In this document: positions 45,877 through 56,240 of the stretch, one piece after another
Position numbering within the stretch: the first letter of the stretch is position 1
Layout of the letters: every line of letters starts with the position of its first letter
NCBI GenBank assembly: GCA_029532625.1
Contig: JARFXM010000010.1
Span: 1,302,001 to 1,366,000 of the forward strand
DNA length: 64,000 bases
Source of the DNA: Lomentospora prolificans
Taxonomy: Eukaryota > Ascomycota > Sordariomycetes > Microascales > Microascaceae
Direction: 5' to 3'
Notes under the pieces: model-generated
The model's input: the letters and a program-made list of their open reading frames with translations, nothing else
Database searches by the model: none
What the model was told of the DNA's origin: nothing
Made by a program: the position numbers and the translations under genes

Positions 45877-48800
45877 TTAGACCCGCTGGTCCGCAAAATC
45901 CAGCACCTCGCAGTCGTCCTCAAAGAAACCGTCCTCGTCATGTTCCGCGTGGCGAACCCCGCGGCGTCGTCGGGTCGTAACGACGATCTGCTCCTCGTTT
46001 GCGACCACTTGCAGCACCCGCTCCATAGCCGAGGCTGGTAGAGCGCGATGGTCCTCGGGGAGGATGAGAGAATCATCGGCGTTATCGGGTAATCCGAGAT
46101 CGAGCTTCGTCGCCGGGATCATTTGCCCAAAGGCCCAGACATCTGATCCCCTGGAACTGGATCCGCCATTTGTGGTCGACTTCTTGCCCTTGCTCTTCTT
46201 CTTGGGTGCAGAAAGATGGTCATCCAAAGACAGGTCACCGAGGAGGATATCCATGGCCGGGCCGCTCTCCTCCGTGTACGAATAGAGCGCGACGCGCCGA
46301 TCCGTGTGGAAAGGCTGGTAAGGGGCGCTCGACTCGATCTCAGCTCGAGGGATAGACGACTCCGTTCCGGCTTCGGGCTCGACAATTCGAGGCCTAGCTT
46401 CTAGCGTGACGGTGTTTCCCGCATCCATATCACGGTCGGAAAGGTACATTTCATCGTCTCCGTTGATGAAGTGTCTCACCGCATCGGCCAAGACATCCTC
46501 AGGGATACCAGGCACGTTAAAATCACGATACATCCCCCCCCGCGGAGTCTTGGCCGGGTTCTTGCGGGACTTGGAAGGGTACATCCGAACGACACCCGCG
46601 GTCGCCGCAAAAAGCACGCTGTGCTTCTTTCCGGTGATCCACACTACACACCCAAGTTTGGGTAGCACGTGGCTAGGTGGAAGACTCACCCGGTTCTCCC
46701 CCGTCTGCCTCAGTTGGTTAATCGCGTTACCCGTCTTGCCAAGTGAGTTGCTGATGGTAGCAGCAATCGCTCTTCCGCCTAGGCTCGCGGAGTCGACAAT
46801 ATTGGATCCTGAAAAGCCGGCCGAGTTCGCGCTACTCCTACGAGGACGGCTCATAAGGGGACGGGCAGCTCCGAAGGCGGCCCCGAGGGCAGTAGACGCG
46901 ATCGAAACAGCGGAGCTAGAGCTCTCAGATGGGGCTGCGGTTTCCGGTACGTCGCGTCGTCGGCGAGGGGGGGGCCAGGTGAAGGCGCTCGGAGGCATGT
47001 CCAGGAGATGAACAGTACCGCGCTCTGTCACCATTGCAATCCATTCACCAGTCGGCTTCGCCCAGGCAACATCTACGACTCGAGCGACAGTCATTCTTGA
47101 GAATTGTGCGATTTGTCTCACCCTTGGGCCACCGCCGCTTGGCGTAGCCAGTGCCTGCAGGGGAGACGACTTGGTATACTGTATTCCCAGCAAGTCCCAA
47201 ACCGTTTGAACATCTCCCTTGCTGCTCACGGTAAAGAGGGACAGTCCGGTGGGAGAGAACGAAAGGAAACTACACCCGAAAGGCGCCGAAAACGTCGCTG
47301 CCGAGTGGATTGAGGCCGAACCACCAATCGTGTCGATGTCGATAATCGACACTAGGCCGGGATCCTTCGTAACAGCTTGGCCAGCAGTTCCATGGGTCGG
47401 AGGGAACTGAGCGGCGTCTTGCCTGGGCGGGTAGGAGCTTCCCCATGGCTGAGAAGGTGGGGGTGGGGATCGTGCCGCAAGCTGCGGCTGATTGGGCGAG
47501 GGCGACTTGTTCCAGTACGCATTCCAAGCCTGCTTACCTTGCTGACCGACCCATTTCGCTCCTTGAATAAGCTCCTGGGTAGTTTCTCGCATCAGCTTCT
47601 TCATGATACCCTCGGAGATGGGGAGGTCGGTAGCCAGATTGGCTGCCGGAACTGGCGGTGCCGTGACCGTGGAAATCCCGGGGCCTTTGCCGAGAACAGG
47701 GACGGGCACTTGCGCTCGCAGAGAAAGTTGGGATGACTGCGTCGGAGGGCAATACGCAATCCACCGACCGCTCAGGGCTAGGATCGGCATGTTCGGCATC
47801 GTTGGACGAGGCGGCGAGGGAGAAAGTCGGGATTGGTCGTTCTCATCGTTCTCATCCGACTTCAGTCCGCGCTGGATACTGGTCCAGATTTTCGCGATGC
47901 AGCCGAAGCCAACGTTCGCACCTGGTTCAATGGGAAGCTGGCGATATAACCAACACTCCCCAGTGACACCAGAGGAAACCGCAATCGTGCCGGCATCGGC
48001 CCTGATATGGAAGTTACCCGTGGGTGGCGGAGGTGAGAACATGTGGCTTGTGATGGGAACAGAAGCCTCGATGGGAACTTGAGAAGCCTGAAGAAGTACA
48101 TCGACACGTTGGCTCGTCCTCAGCGAATAGACTTCCACCGACGTCTGGTAGTATTCGATGGGTTGATTCTGGCCGCGGCTAGGGACAACGAGCCGGGGAC
48201 TTCCAGGAGCACTGGACCTGGTTCCGAGCCCGGCCATCGAAGGCGGCTGCTGCGTTTCTTGTTCCGCAGAACCCGTAGGCAAGAGCGGTCCGTGGATGAC
48301 AACAGCAACCAGGGGGTAGATATCGTGCTCGTCCATGAAGGCTGGCCACGGTAAAATCTTCGCATTATAAACCCCGCCTCGCAATCCTTTCAGACTTGCG
48401 ACGGGATCCAATCCCCTCTTCGACACCGAATACACCTCAAGGCCCCCCTCATACCCGGCTACGACGACGTTATCAGATCCGGGGATGGGGTCGGCATGCC
48501 GTCGCGGAAATGTATCGAAGCCAAAGTGGTAGCCCCTCTCTCCAGCTTTGAGGCCGTTGTTCGAGGCCATGTCGAGGTCCAAGTCGGGAACCCCATAAAA
48601 ATGCGCCTGGGGTTGATGAGGCAGAGGAGGCACGGAAGGCACGCGAGCGTGCGAAAATTGAGACGAGACGGATCCGCGGCGATAGGATGTCGTGGAAGGA
48701 TGCCCGCGCACATCACCCGCGGCGTCGAGCAGCATGCTTTGAGGGCGTCGCATGCTGTTGAGGACGGGCGGTGAGGCGGCGACTTGCGGACTCATGTACG

Positions 48801-49321
48801 CCCGAGGAGAGGGCCAGTTCGAGTGGGGGCGAGCCGAGTCCTCGTAGGACGACGGCTGAGTGGGTGGTGATTCTCCCATTAAACTGACCAGGTTCCCAGG
48901 AGAACCAGAGAAAGCTCCGCGCATCCAGTCAGTGCTAGGAGCAGTGCTAGCTGAAATCGAGGTCGTAGACAGGGCATCTAGAGACGGAGACGCAGCTGTC
49001 GAGAGGACGTTGGCATTATTAATAGTAGGAACAGCTGTTGGCTTGACATCGGGGGACTGCACGAGAGGAGAAGAAGTGTTCGACGAGGAGCTCTCGTTGG
49101 ACGCTGGGCTACTGCTACTCCTGGTCAAAAAGATCGGTTAGCTCCTTGATCTTTGAGAGGGGCCGTCGTTGCTGAGAACGGGAATAAATGAGGGTCTGGG
49201 TTCAGAAGAGCACGGCGACGAAGCCGGAAGACTGGGGTGGCTAAACGTACGTAGACTTGTTACTGGCTATCTGCTTCGCAAGCGCCGCGGCAACACCGCC
49301 ATCTTTCTTCTTCTTCGGCAT
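45877..49321 (-). CDS. BCAS3-like WD40 propeller protein
   Basis: Two exons (49251-49321 and 45877-49120) give 1104 residues. The short first exon reads MPKKKKDGGVAAALAKQIAS; phase-2 splicing adds NKSTSSSSPASNES. Low-complexity Ser/Pro-rich sequence fills the first 230 residues. A PROPPIN-like propeller follows, with VAGYEGGLEVYSVSK and LRGGVYNAKILPW, the latter characteristic of BCAS3 and plant ATG18g/h-type proteins. Later blades are broken by disordered inserts (for example LPISEGIMKKLMRETTQELI, probably helical). Toward the C-terminus, VWITGKKHSVLFAATAGVVR and GGMYRDFNVPGIPEDVLADA look like the BCAS3 domain. In animals BCAS3 joins PHAF1 at the phagophore; whether this holds here is inference. 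No enzyme motif is present. Confidence 0.82.
49121..49250 (-). other. Intron 1 of the BCAS3-like gene
   Basis: Donor GTACGT, acceptor GACCAG, 130 bp, phase 2. It supplies the only ATG for the long open exon, which otherwise lacks a start near its 5' end. Confidence 0.75.
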
Positions 49322-52300
49322 TCAGAGAGCTTCCAGGCGGCTGCACGCAGTCGCCTGCGCGTAAACAGAAAAAGGAGGAGTGAAAGGCTCCAGCTCTCCC
49401 TTCCCTAACTGGCTCCGGCTTCAAGGGGCGGTGTCGTCCTGTAAAGGCCCCGCTCTATTGGCGGATGTAGTTTCCCTTTGTTCAGTGCACAGTTGGCCGA
49501 ACAACAACAGGTCAGCTTGTCCGGTTGCCTGGGAACTAACAGTATAAGGCTAGGAGGGCCAAAGTGAAGGCGAGATCAAGAGGCGTAATTCAGTAATACA
49601 GAAAGCGCAGGCAGAAGGAGAGCCTGGATCGTGTCGTGGCGGGGCGAGTTATGTACGGGAGGTGAAGTTGGATTAAGACAAAAGGAGACAAGATATATCT
49701 CTTTGATGGGCGCAGCCTGAAAAGAGATTGAAGTAGATCTATAGAGATGAAGCAGAAATATTATATCGATAGGGAAAGGAAAAAAGGAAGACAAGAACAC
49801 TATAGTCGATTCTAGAAAGCTTGATGGGTTTGGTCGCGTTTGGAGATTTGGTTGGAGAGAGGAGAGGAGTTCAAGGTGGGACCGTTAGCTGGGGAGCAAG
49901 TTGGCCTAGGCAAGGTACTTGTAATACCCATACCAGTACTAAGCTACGGGAGCGCCATAAAGACGGCCAGTTACAAAGGGGGGAAGGGCGACCAGGAGGC
50001 AAAGCAAGCATGGGCTGGCTGGCGGGGGGGCCTTGGGGCAGGCCTTGAAGGCCCTTGGGGCGGGGGTAGGGTAGGCGTGGTTGAGTCCCGAGGACGGATG
50101 ACGCTGAAGGTGGATGAGACACCGGCGAGGAAAGGTTAAGGTCTGGTGTGAGTCGTCAGCGGTCATCGGTCTATCTCTTGGCTAGCCAGCGAAAGTACTT
50201 TGAGTGTATCCTTCAGGGTATCAGAGGGTATGAGGCACATAGAGTTACTTTCTGGCTCTGCCTCTGTGCTACAGCCAGCCAGCTGGGTCGAGGGGCTCAA
50301 TGTTTATGCACTGTTTACCCTGACCCTCTATCGCCGCCGGCCGTAGCTGGCGGGCTGGCTCTCAACCCCCCGTCCAGCCAGTGCAACAACTATTTGATAC
50401 TTCCATGCTGGAGTACCTACGCTAGGAACTACCCTTCCATGCTCCCACTACACCACAGCCAGCGCCAGGCGTACAGTGTTGCAGCTTTGTACCTGGCCCG
50501 TAGACAGGGGCAGATGTACCTACGGAGGGACTTCCAAGGAGGGGCTGGGCTGGGCAAAGGAGGGATTAGGCCGTTGGGGTTCTTTCGGCTGGAGCGGGGT
50601 ATCCTACACCTCGAGCTATTTTAGTGCTGGCGCATGCAATCGAATCAATCAGCATGGGGGGAATGGCAGCGTGGATAAGGAGAGAAGAAAGCAAGCAACT
50701 CCAGCACGCAGCTTCGCACAGGTGGGAGCCGACCACGGCAAGTTACGGAGAGGGACGGGCGCTAATTATTGACAGTCCGAAAGTGAAGCTCACGGTACCT
50801 ACATAGAACGGTGTGGCGATGACTCTGCTGAGCTGCACGGTGGTGATTCGGCGCCCTGGTGCCTGGTCTATTCATCGCCTGGCTGTCGTAGATCTAGACA
50901 TGCTGGCCCAGTCCCCTTTCGATTGCGCGGATCGCGTCTAGGATGGTGACTCCATAAGAACACAACCCTGTTTCGCGCTTTGATGCTGATTTTGAAGCGC
51001 CTGTCAAGTCATATTGCCTGCTGGCTGCCCTAGAGCAAATTGATGACGACGGTGCCTGTTGCAAAGCACTAAAAAAGTGACAGCCCTGGTCTCGTTCCTG
51101 GGAGGAGAGGACTTGAGTATCTGCACGGAGTTCAGCAGGCTTGGGGACTCGGAAAGTACTCTCTGATGACACATCAACAATTGCCCCTCACTTAGCGTCC
51201 ACCCATTCCGTCCAAGGGATAGTCACAGCTCGCAGAAGCGGGTTTATTTGCTCCCGCTCCAGGCGACTCAGAGATGGGTGATTTGGGCAGCCCAGATTGC
51301 CATTCCGGCAGATCGCCTCGTTCTGGGGCATCGGAGGATCCCGTCGTCCATCTCTGATCGAACCCAGCCTCTTCCTGTAGTTCTCTTTCAAGGCTGGCTC
51401 CTGCCCCTCCATCCCTTTCTAACGGCTACGATTGTCGTTCATCTCACCCTTGCTGCTTTCCTTTTGAGAAGACCACAATGGGGGAGGTCACGTCATCTAC
51501 CCCCCTGACCACCCCGACCAGCCTAATCCTCAATAAAGCCTCAAGAGAACTACTAGACCTGGGAAGAGCTATACGGCCAAGTCACAATCGCCACGCCGGC
51601 CATTCCATCCCACCCCTCTCTTTCCGCATTTCTCTATTCGTTACTGTCTCCCTCTTTTGAGTTGGAAGAGCAATGTAGTTCAAAAGGGAAAATAATACCG
51701 TTCATCTGGAAACTTTGCCATAACGAGAAATGCGCACCTGACCGGGAGGGTGTGGGGAACGACGTATTGGGCGTGTGCAAAGCGCGACTTTTCACAACGG
51801 ACGGTCCTGCTCACCCACCCAGTGCAGTGTAAACGGGGTCTCGTTCCCTCTCCGCGACATGAAGGGTGTGAGTATGTTGGCCAGACAGACTTGGGGGGGC
51901 GTGTCATAGCCAAACCACAGTCAGGTGAAGTGGACGACCTTCTGGGTCTTTGGACCTCTCGCGGTCGGGTTGGACCAAGTTTCCCATTTTCGGACGGGGT
52001 CGGCAGCAAGATCTCCTCTTCCTCGTGCTCGTCGTTGTGATATCCGTAAATAGGAAGTCAGGGTCAGGGAGAGTCAGTTATTACGAGAGATTGATGTGCT
52101 CAGTCTAACCCTCATTCGCCTGTATGCAACGTCCGCCCGCTCCTTTACTCTCCGCTCCGGATCATTCCCTCCTCCAGTTCCTGCCTCCGTACATTACTTT
52201 GTGTTGGTGCGTCGAGTCTGTCGATACAGACGTGGACTCGAAGAGGGGCGAAAATAGTATAAGTGCCCCAAGCGCTAATAGCTTGTCTCAAGGGTCACCG

Positions 52301-53549
52301 GAACCAAAGTCGTAGTTAGGCGCTTCTAATCTCTCGCTATCTAGCGCCGGTCTGTCCTGTGGATGAAGCCTTGCGATTGTGGAGATTAGCCCATTTTATC
52401 AAGACTAGTACTTCTATATACATTGATAGAGATTCTAGGCGCGAAACCTAGAACCCCGATAAGAGGACGGATCATCGGGGTTCTTGTCTGCGCGTTGGCC
52501 CTCCTGTTTGAGCCCAGTATAGTAACAGCGCCCCCGTCTTCTCTCTTCCTCAGGCCAATCTCAATAGTTGGTACTCGTGGTATTTGTTTTACTCTACTAG
52601 AACACGCCAAGCGGAAAACGGAGTGGCCACCAGGAAACGCGTATTAGAGTTTCTCGTTCACCCGTCACCTGCTCCCTCCGTTGGACGACACAATCCCATG
52701 TCTACCCGGCCCTTCGCGGATCAAGGACCAAGGATTGCCATAGCTGGCCCGGCATGCACATAAATGGCGTAACCAAGCAATGAATACCACTTAGTATAAC
52801 ATGCTGTGCCGCTATGTTGGAGGCTTGGGGGCGTGAACCCGCGAAAAGGAAGAAAAGAACAGAACATCGTGCACACGGCCCCGGGAAAACACAGCACGGA
52901 TGACGAAATTCATTTCCAGCGCCCCGGACAACTTACGTCACCGTTTCGCAGTTGTGTCCTCCCCCCGCGGAAACCAAGTTGGGGAGTCAGAATCCCCGTT
53001 GGGCCCCCCGGAAAAAAAAAAAAAAAAAAGAGGACAGCTCATCATCGAGAAATTATCGGTTTCTCCATGGCCATACTTTCTTTTTAGCAGGGCGGTTTCT
53101 AGATTACCGGCCCTTCCTTGATGCAATGGATCAGCATTCCATGGTTAGCAGACTGAGGGAATGCATCATCTCGCGCCCCACGAGGGATTGTGTAGTGCTC
53201 GTTTCTCCCAACGTCTATTAGCGTCCGCCAAACCCCATCGCGCGACGCAAGCAACCGACAGGTCTTGAATGTCAGCCTTGTCACTCGCACTTAGGGATTC
53301 CATTAAAACAAACACCGTAGAAATGCTAGGCCTGCAAAGCCAAACGGCTCACACCTCCCGTGTACGGAATACTGAAGAATACAAGGAAACATATTGCTCT
53401 CATGGTATCTACTTAGTCTTTTATCATCGCGTCCTTCCATCGCCTTTGTAATGAATACACAGCTACTGTACACAGCAACACAGCAACTGACTCAAAAGAG
53501 GCCTAGTCTTGTCCGTCCTACACAGTTGTATATCCCGGAAGAAAAACAT
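49322..53549. other. Intergenic of 4.2 kb with clustered short motifs
   Basis: No gene supported. Between about 49900 and 50820 the short words GGCTGGC/GCCAGCC and TACCTAC/GTACCT recur many times. Elsewhere I see an A-run (53011-53029) and nothing more. Frames such as 50148-50624 (+) have no domain. Confidence 0.45.
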
Positions 53550-56240
53550 CTACTTCTTCACTCCTCTCGCGCTCACCTCTCCCTTCTCTCCGATATTTAG
53601 CGCCACGCGGCAGTCGGGGCAGTACCACTTTGTAGTCCTCGCCGGTATATCCTCGAGGTTCACGCACTCGAGATGGAACCACTCTCCTTTGCAATTCTGT
53701 ATAACAGAGTAAATGTTAGCCACCTTCGATATAGTGCAAAGAGGGCGAAAATGGGCAAATTGACTTGACGACACACAACAGGCACTTACATCCGTGTTAT
53801 CGCACTGAATCATCGTCCCAAAGCTCACCCCATTACAAAGGCAATATCTCGGTTCCTCAGGATCAATCGGATTCCCCTCATCATCCACCTCTTCCATCTC
53901 TACCTCGATCTGTTGGCCCTTTTCTTTCCTCTGCGCTCGGGCCTTCTTCCGTGGCGCCGCCTTTCTCTTGCCCACCGCGCTGTTACCGCCCGAGCTCGTA
54001 GTACTGACGACGCCAGGAGCTGGCCTCTTGGCTCGCTTGTTACCGCCGCCTAACGCTGTCCCTGTCCCTGTCCCTGTCCCTGCCCCTGCCCACGCCCCTG
54101 CCGCTCCTGGTTGTCGCTGCTCAGGTGCCGGGGTATTGCGCGCCGTGCTTGACCGCCGGGGCCGGTCAGCCGCTAGCGAGGCTGCCGAGGGCTCTTGGCT
54201 CATGGCTTTTCCTCGTGATGTCGGCCGTCGACCTTCAGGTGCGGGGGTAGGGCCGCGAGAGACGCTAGCTCTCGCCGGGACGCTCGGTTGTCTAGATGAC
54301 TGCCGCTGCTGCTGGGGCGGCGGCTGTGGTTGAGGTGTCTGCTCCTTGATCTGGGGCTGCTGCGTAGGATTGTGGGTCAGCTTCTTCGCCGTATCTTGGC
54401 GAGTTTCTCGCCTTGGCTGCTCTCGGACGGGCGGAAGGATAGGCGTAGCAGATTTGCCTCGCTCAAACCCCGGAGGGTGGATCGGCATTTCCGCTGGGGG
54501 TTTTGTAGGCACTGTCGTGACAACAGTATTCATTGCCGAGACAGCCGTGGTGGCAGGAGGGGACGTCGAGGCTTTGGCGGACTGGTCCGACGGATGGCGG
54601 GGAATAGGAATGGGGACTGGGGTAGTGGATTGCGGGAGGATAACGGGAGGCGGTATTGGCGTTAGGCTGCGCGCCTGGGCACCCACATGCGGCGTGAGTT
54701 GGGGAGGAGGTACCGGCGTTTCTGTCTTCACTCTCTTACCGGGTGCAGGTGTTTCAGAGCCCGGATTTTCTTCCGGCCTCTCCGGCTCACCCTCCCCTTC
54801 CCGTTTCCGCTTGTGGCTCGTCCGAGTCTTGACGCGATTATTGCTACCCCTATTACCGCCATCCGCCGAGCTCTCAGCGTTGGCCGCGTTGGAGGAACCT
54901 CCGCCCGATCCTAGAAATCGCCGGGCCGCCTCCGCGAACTTGCGCTCTGACTCTTCTGCCTCTTCGACCGCAAGCTTCGCCATGGCCTCTCTCTTCAGTT
55001 TTTTTGCCTCGTTGAGCTTCATACCCTTGTTACTCACGGGCAAGTCCTCCTCGAGAGCATCGACGCTGATAGCACCCTCCGGAAGGACTTTAGATCCCGA
55101 TTCGCCAGTGATAGGGACGGGAAGGGCAGATTCAAAGGGGATTCCTTGCTCCTCTGCTTTCTTTTTGGCCTCGCGATACGCCTCAGGGCCTCGGCCAAGG
55201 GTCTTGAGCTCCCTAGCAATCATCGTATCACTAGGATTCCACACGGCGTTTTTCTTCATGCGCTTCCTAAGCCTGGCTAGCTCGTATGGCGTCAACTGTA
55301 ACCACGGCGCGTCGGCGCTACCTGGAGGTGCATTCTCTGGAGGCGGCTGAAGCACGATAGGAGCAGCCGTAGTAGATCCTGGCACGTTCACGGTGAAGGC
55401 TCTTGGGGGCCGCGTAGAAGACGGCTTAGGTGGCCTTTGGGAGGCCGGCGTCTTTTGTCTCTTGTTGACTAGCTTTATTCGCGCGGGGGGGCCAGGTGTC
55501 CCCCTGGACCCGGGGCGTTTCGTGGGACTGTCAGGCTCCTCGCCCGACGAAGAGGCATCACTCTCATCACTGTAGGCGTTGAAGTCGAGTTCATAGGGTG
55601 CGAGGACTTCTCCAGGGACGATAACTCGAGGTACTCTCCTGCGGTGAACGCGCTGGCCATCCTTGGTGGTGCCAACTGCGGCCTTTGGCGTCCGAGATAG
55701 CTGTGGCGACTTGACTGATATGACGGGGCTCTTTTGCTGTTCCTCGGCCGTAGGGAAGTGCTCCAACATGTCCTGAAGCTTCGTAAATATTGTCTTCGCC
55801 CGGTTGTAGTGCTTGTTAATATTTTCTGCCATGCGCACAGCCTCGGCATGGCTATACAATCGCGAATTTACCGCGTGCCTAAGGTTTTCCGAGATGTCGG
55901 CTCGAAGCTGAACCGGAGAAGGCCGGGCATTGGGCGGAAGAGAAGGGAGCTGGCCCCACGCTGTCGTCAAATCGTTGACCTTGGCGGAGGCGTCGACGTA
56001 AGTCTGGTCAAGCTTTCCGATGAGCGCTAGCGAGCGAATTACGTCGGAGGGCAGGTGTTCGGTGAAGTCGAGGAAGTCCGTGACAGTAGCTTGCGCGTCA
56101 GGATCGGCGCGAATTTCCATCGAGTCAATAGTGCTGTTGATAGATCCGATGCTCTGGCCCATCGATTGGCCCATCTGGGACTTGTCCCTCGGCGAGATGG
56201 GCTCGTCGGACACGAGCGCGGAGGCTGCTTCGGTAGTCAT
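53550..56240 (-). CDS. ING-family PHD-finger chromatin protein
   Basis: Histone-mark reader of the ING family (Pho23/Yng/Png class), expected in a histone acetyltransferase or Rpd3L-type deacetylase complex. Exons 53790-56240 and 53550-53696 give 865 residues. An N-terminal ING domain is clear (TDFLDFTEHLPSDVIRSLAL, IGKLDQTYVDASAKVNDLTT, about residues 55-100). A long disordered middle is rich in Pro, Gln and Ser. A C-terminal C4HC3 PHD finger reads CLCNGVSFGTMIQCDNTDNC, then GEWFHLECVNL and TTKWYCPDC, with the aromatic and acidic residues used to bind H3K4me3. The 93-bp intron lies inside the finger, between its third and fourth cysteines. Length is far above yeast Pho23 (330), as is usual in filamentous fungi. 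I cannot decide which ING paralogue it is. Confidence 0.9.
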   Translation of the reverse strand: MTTEAASALVSDEPISPRDKSQMGQSMGQSIGSINSTIDSMEIRADPDAQATVTDFLDFTEHLPSDVIRSLALIGKLDQTYVDASAKVNDLTTAWGQLPSLPPNARPSPVQLRADISENLRHAVNSRLYSHAEAVRMAENINKHYNRAKTIFTKLQDMLEHFPTAEEQQKSPVISVKSPQLSRTPKAAVGTTKDGQRVHRRRVPRVIVPGEVLAPYELDFNAYSDESDASSSGEEPDSPTKRPGSRGTPGPPARIKLVNKRQKTPASQRPPKPSSTRPPRAFTVNVPGSTTAAPIVLQPPPENAPPGSADAPWLQLTPYELARLRKRMKKNAVWNPSDTMIARELKTLGRGPEAYREAKKKAEEQGIPFESALPVPITGESGSKVLPEGAISVDALEEDLPVSNKGMKLNEAKKLKREAMAKLAVEEAEESERKFAEAARRFLGSGGGSSNAANAESSADGGNRGSNNRVKTRTSHKRKREGEGEPERPEENPGSETPAPGKRVKTETPVPPPQLTPHVGAQARSLTPIPPPVILPQSTTPVPIPIPRHPSDQSAKASTSPPATTAVSAMNTVVTTVPTKPPAEMPIHPPGFERGKSATPILPPVREQPRRETRQDTAKKLTHNPTQQPQIKEQTPQPQPPPQQQRQSSRQPSVPARASVSRGPTPAPEGRRPTSRGKAMSQEPSAASLAADRPRRSSTARNTPAPEQRQPGAAGAWAGAGTGTGTGTALGGGNKRAKRPAPGVVSTTSSGGNSAVGKRKAAPRKKARAQRKEKGQQIEVEMEEVDDEGNPIDPEEPRYCLCNGVSFGTMIQCDNTDVSACCVSSSQFAHFRPLCTISKVANIYSVIQNCKGEWFHLECVNLEDIPARTTKWYCPDCRVALNIGEKGEVSARGVKK
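53697..53789 (-). other. Stop-free intron inside the PHD finger
   Basis: Donor GTAAGT, acceptor ATACAG, 93 bp, phase 0, no stop codon in frame. Splicing gives CDNTDNCKGEW, the intact finger; retention would insert 31 residues. Confidence 0.85.
54056..54091. repeat. Hexanucleotide repeat in the ING gene
   Basis: Six tandem hexamers (CTGTCC x4, CTGCCC x2 on the plus strand) encode a Gly-Thr/Gly-Ala repeat in the disordered middle of the protein. Length polymorphism is likely. Confidence 0.9.

Noticed and set aside
54346..55350. 334-residue plus-strand frame
   Set aside because: Antisense shadow of the disordered, GC-biased middle of the ING gene.
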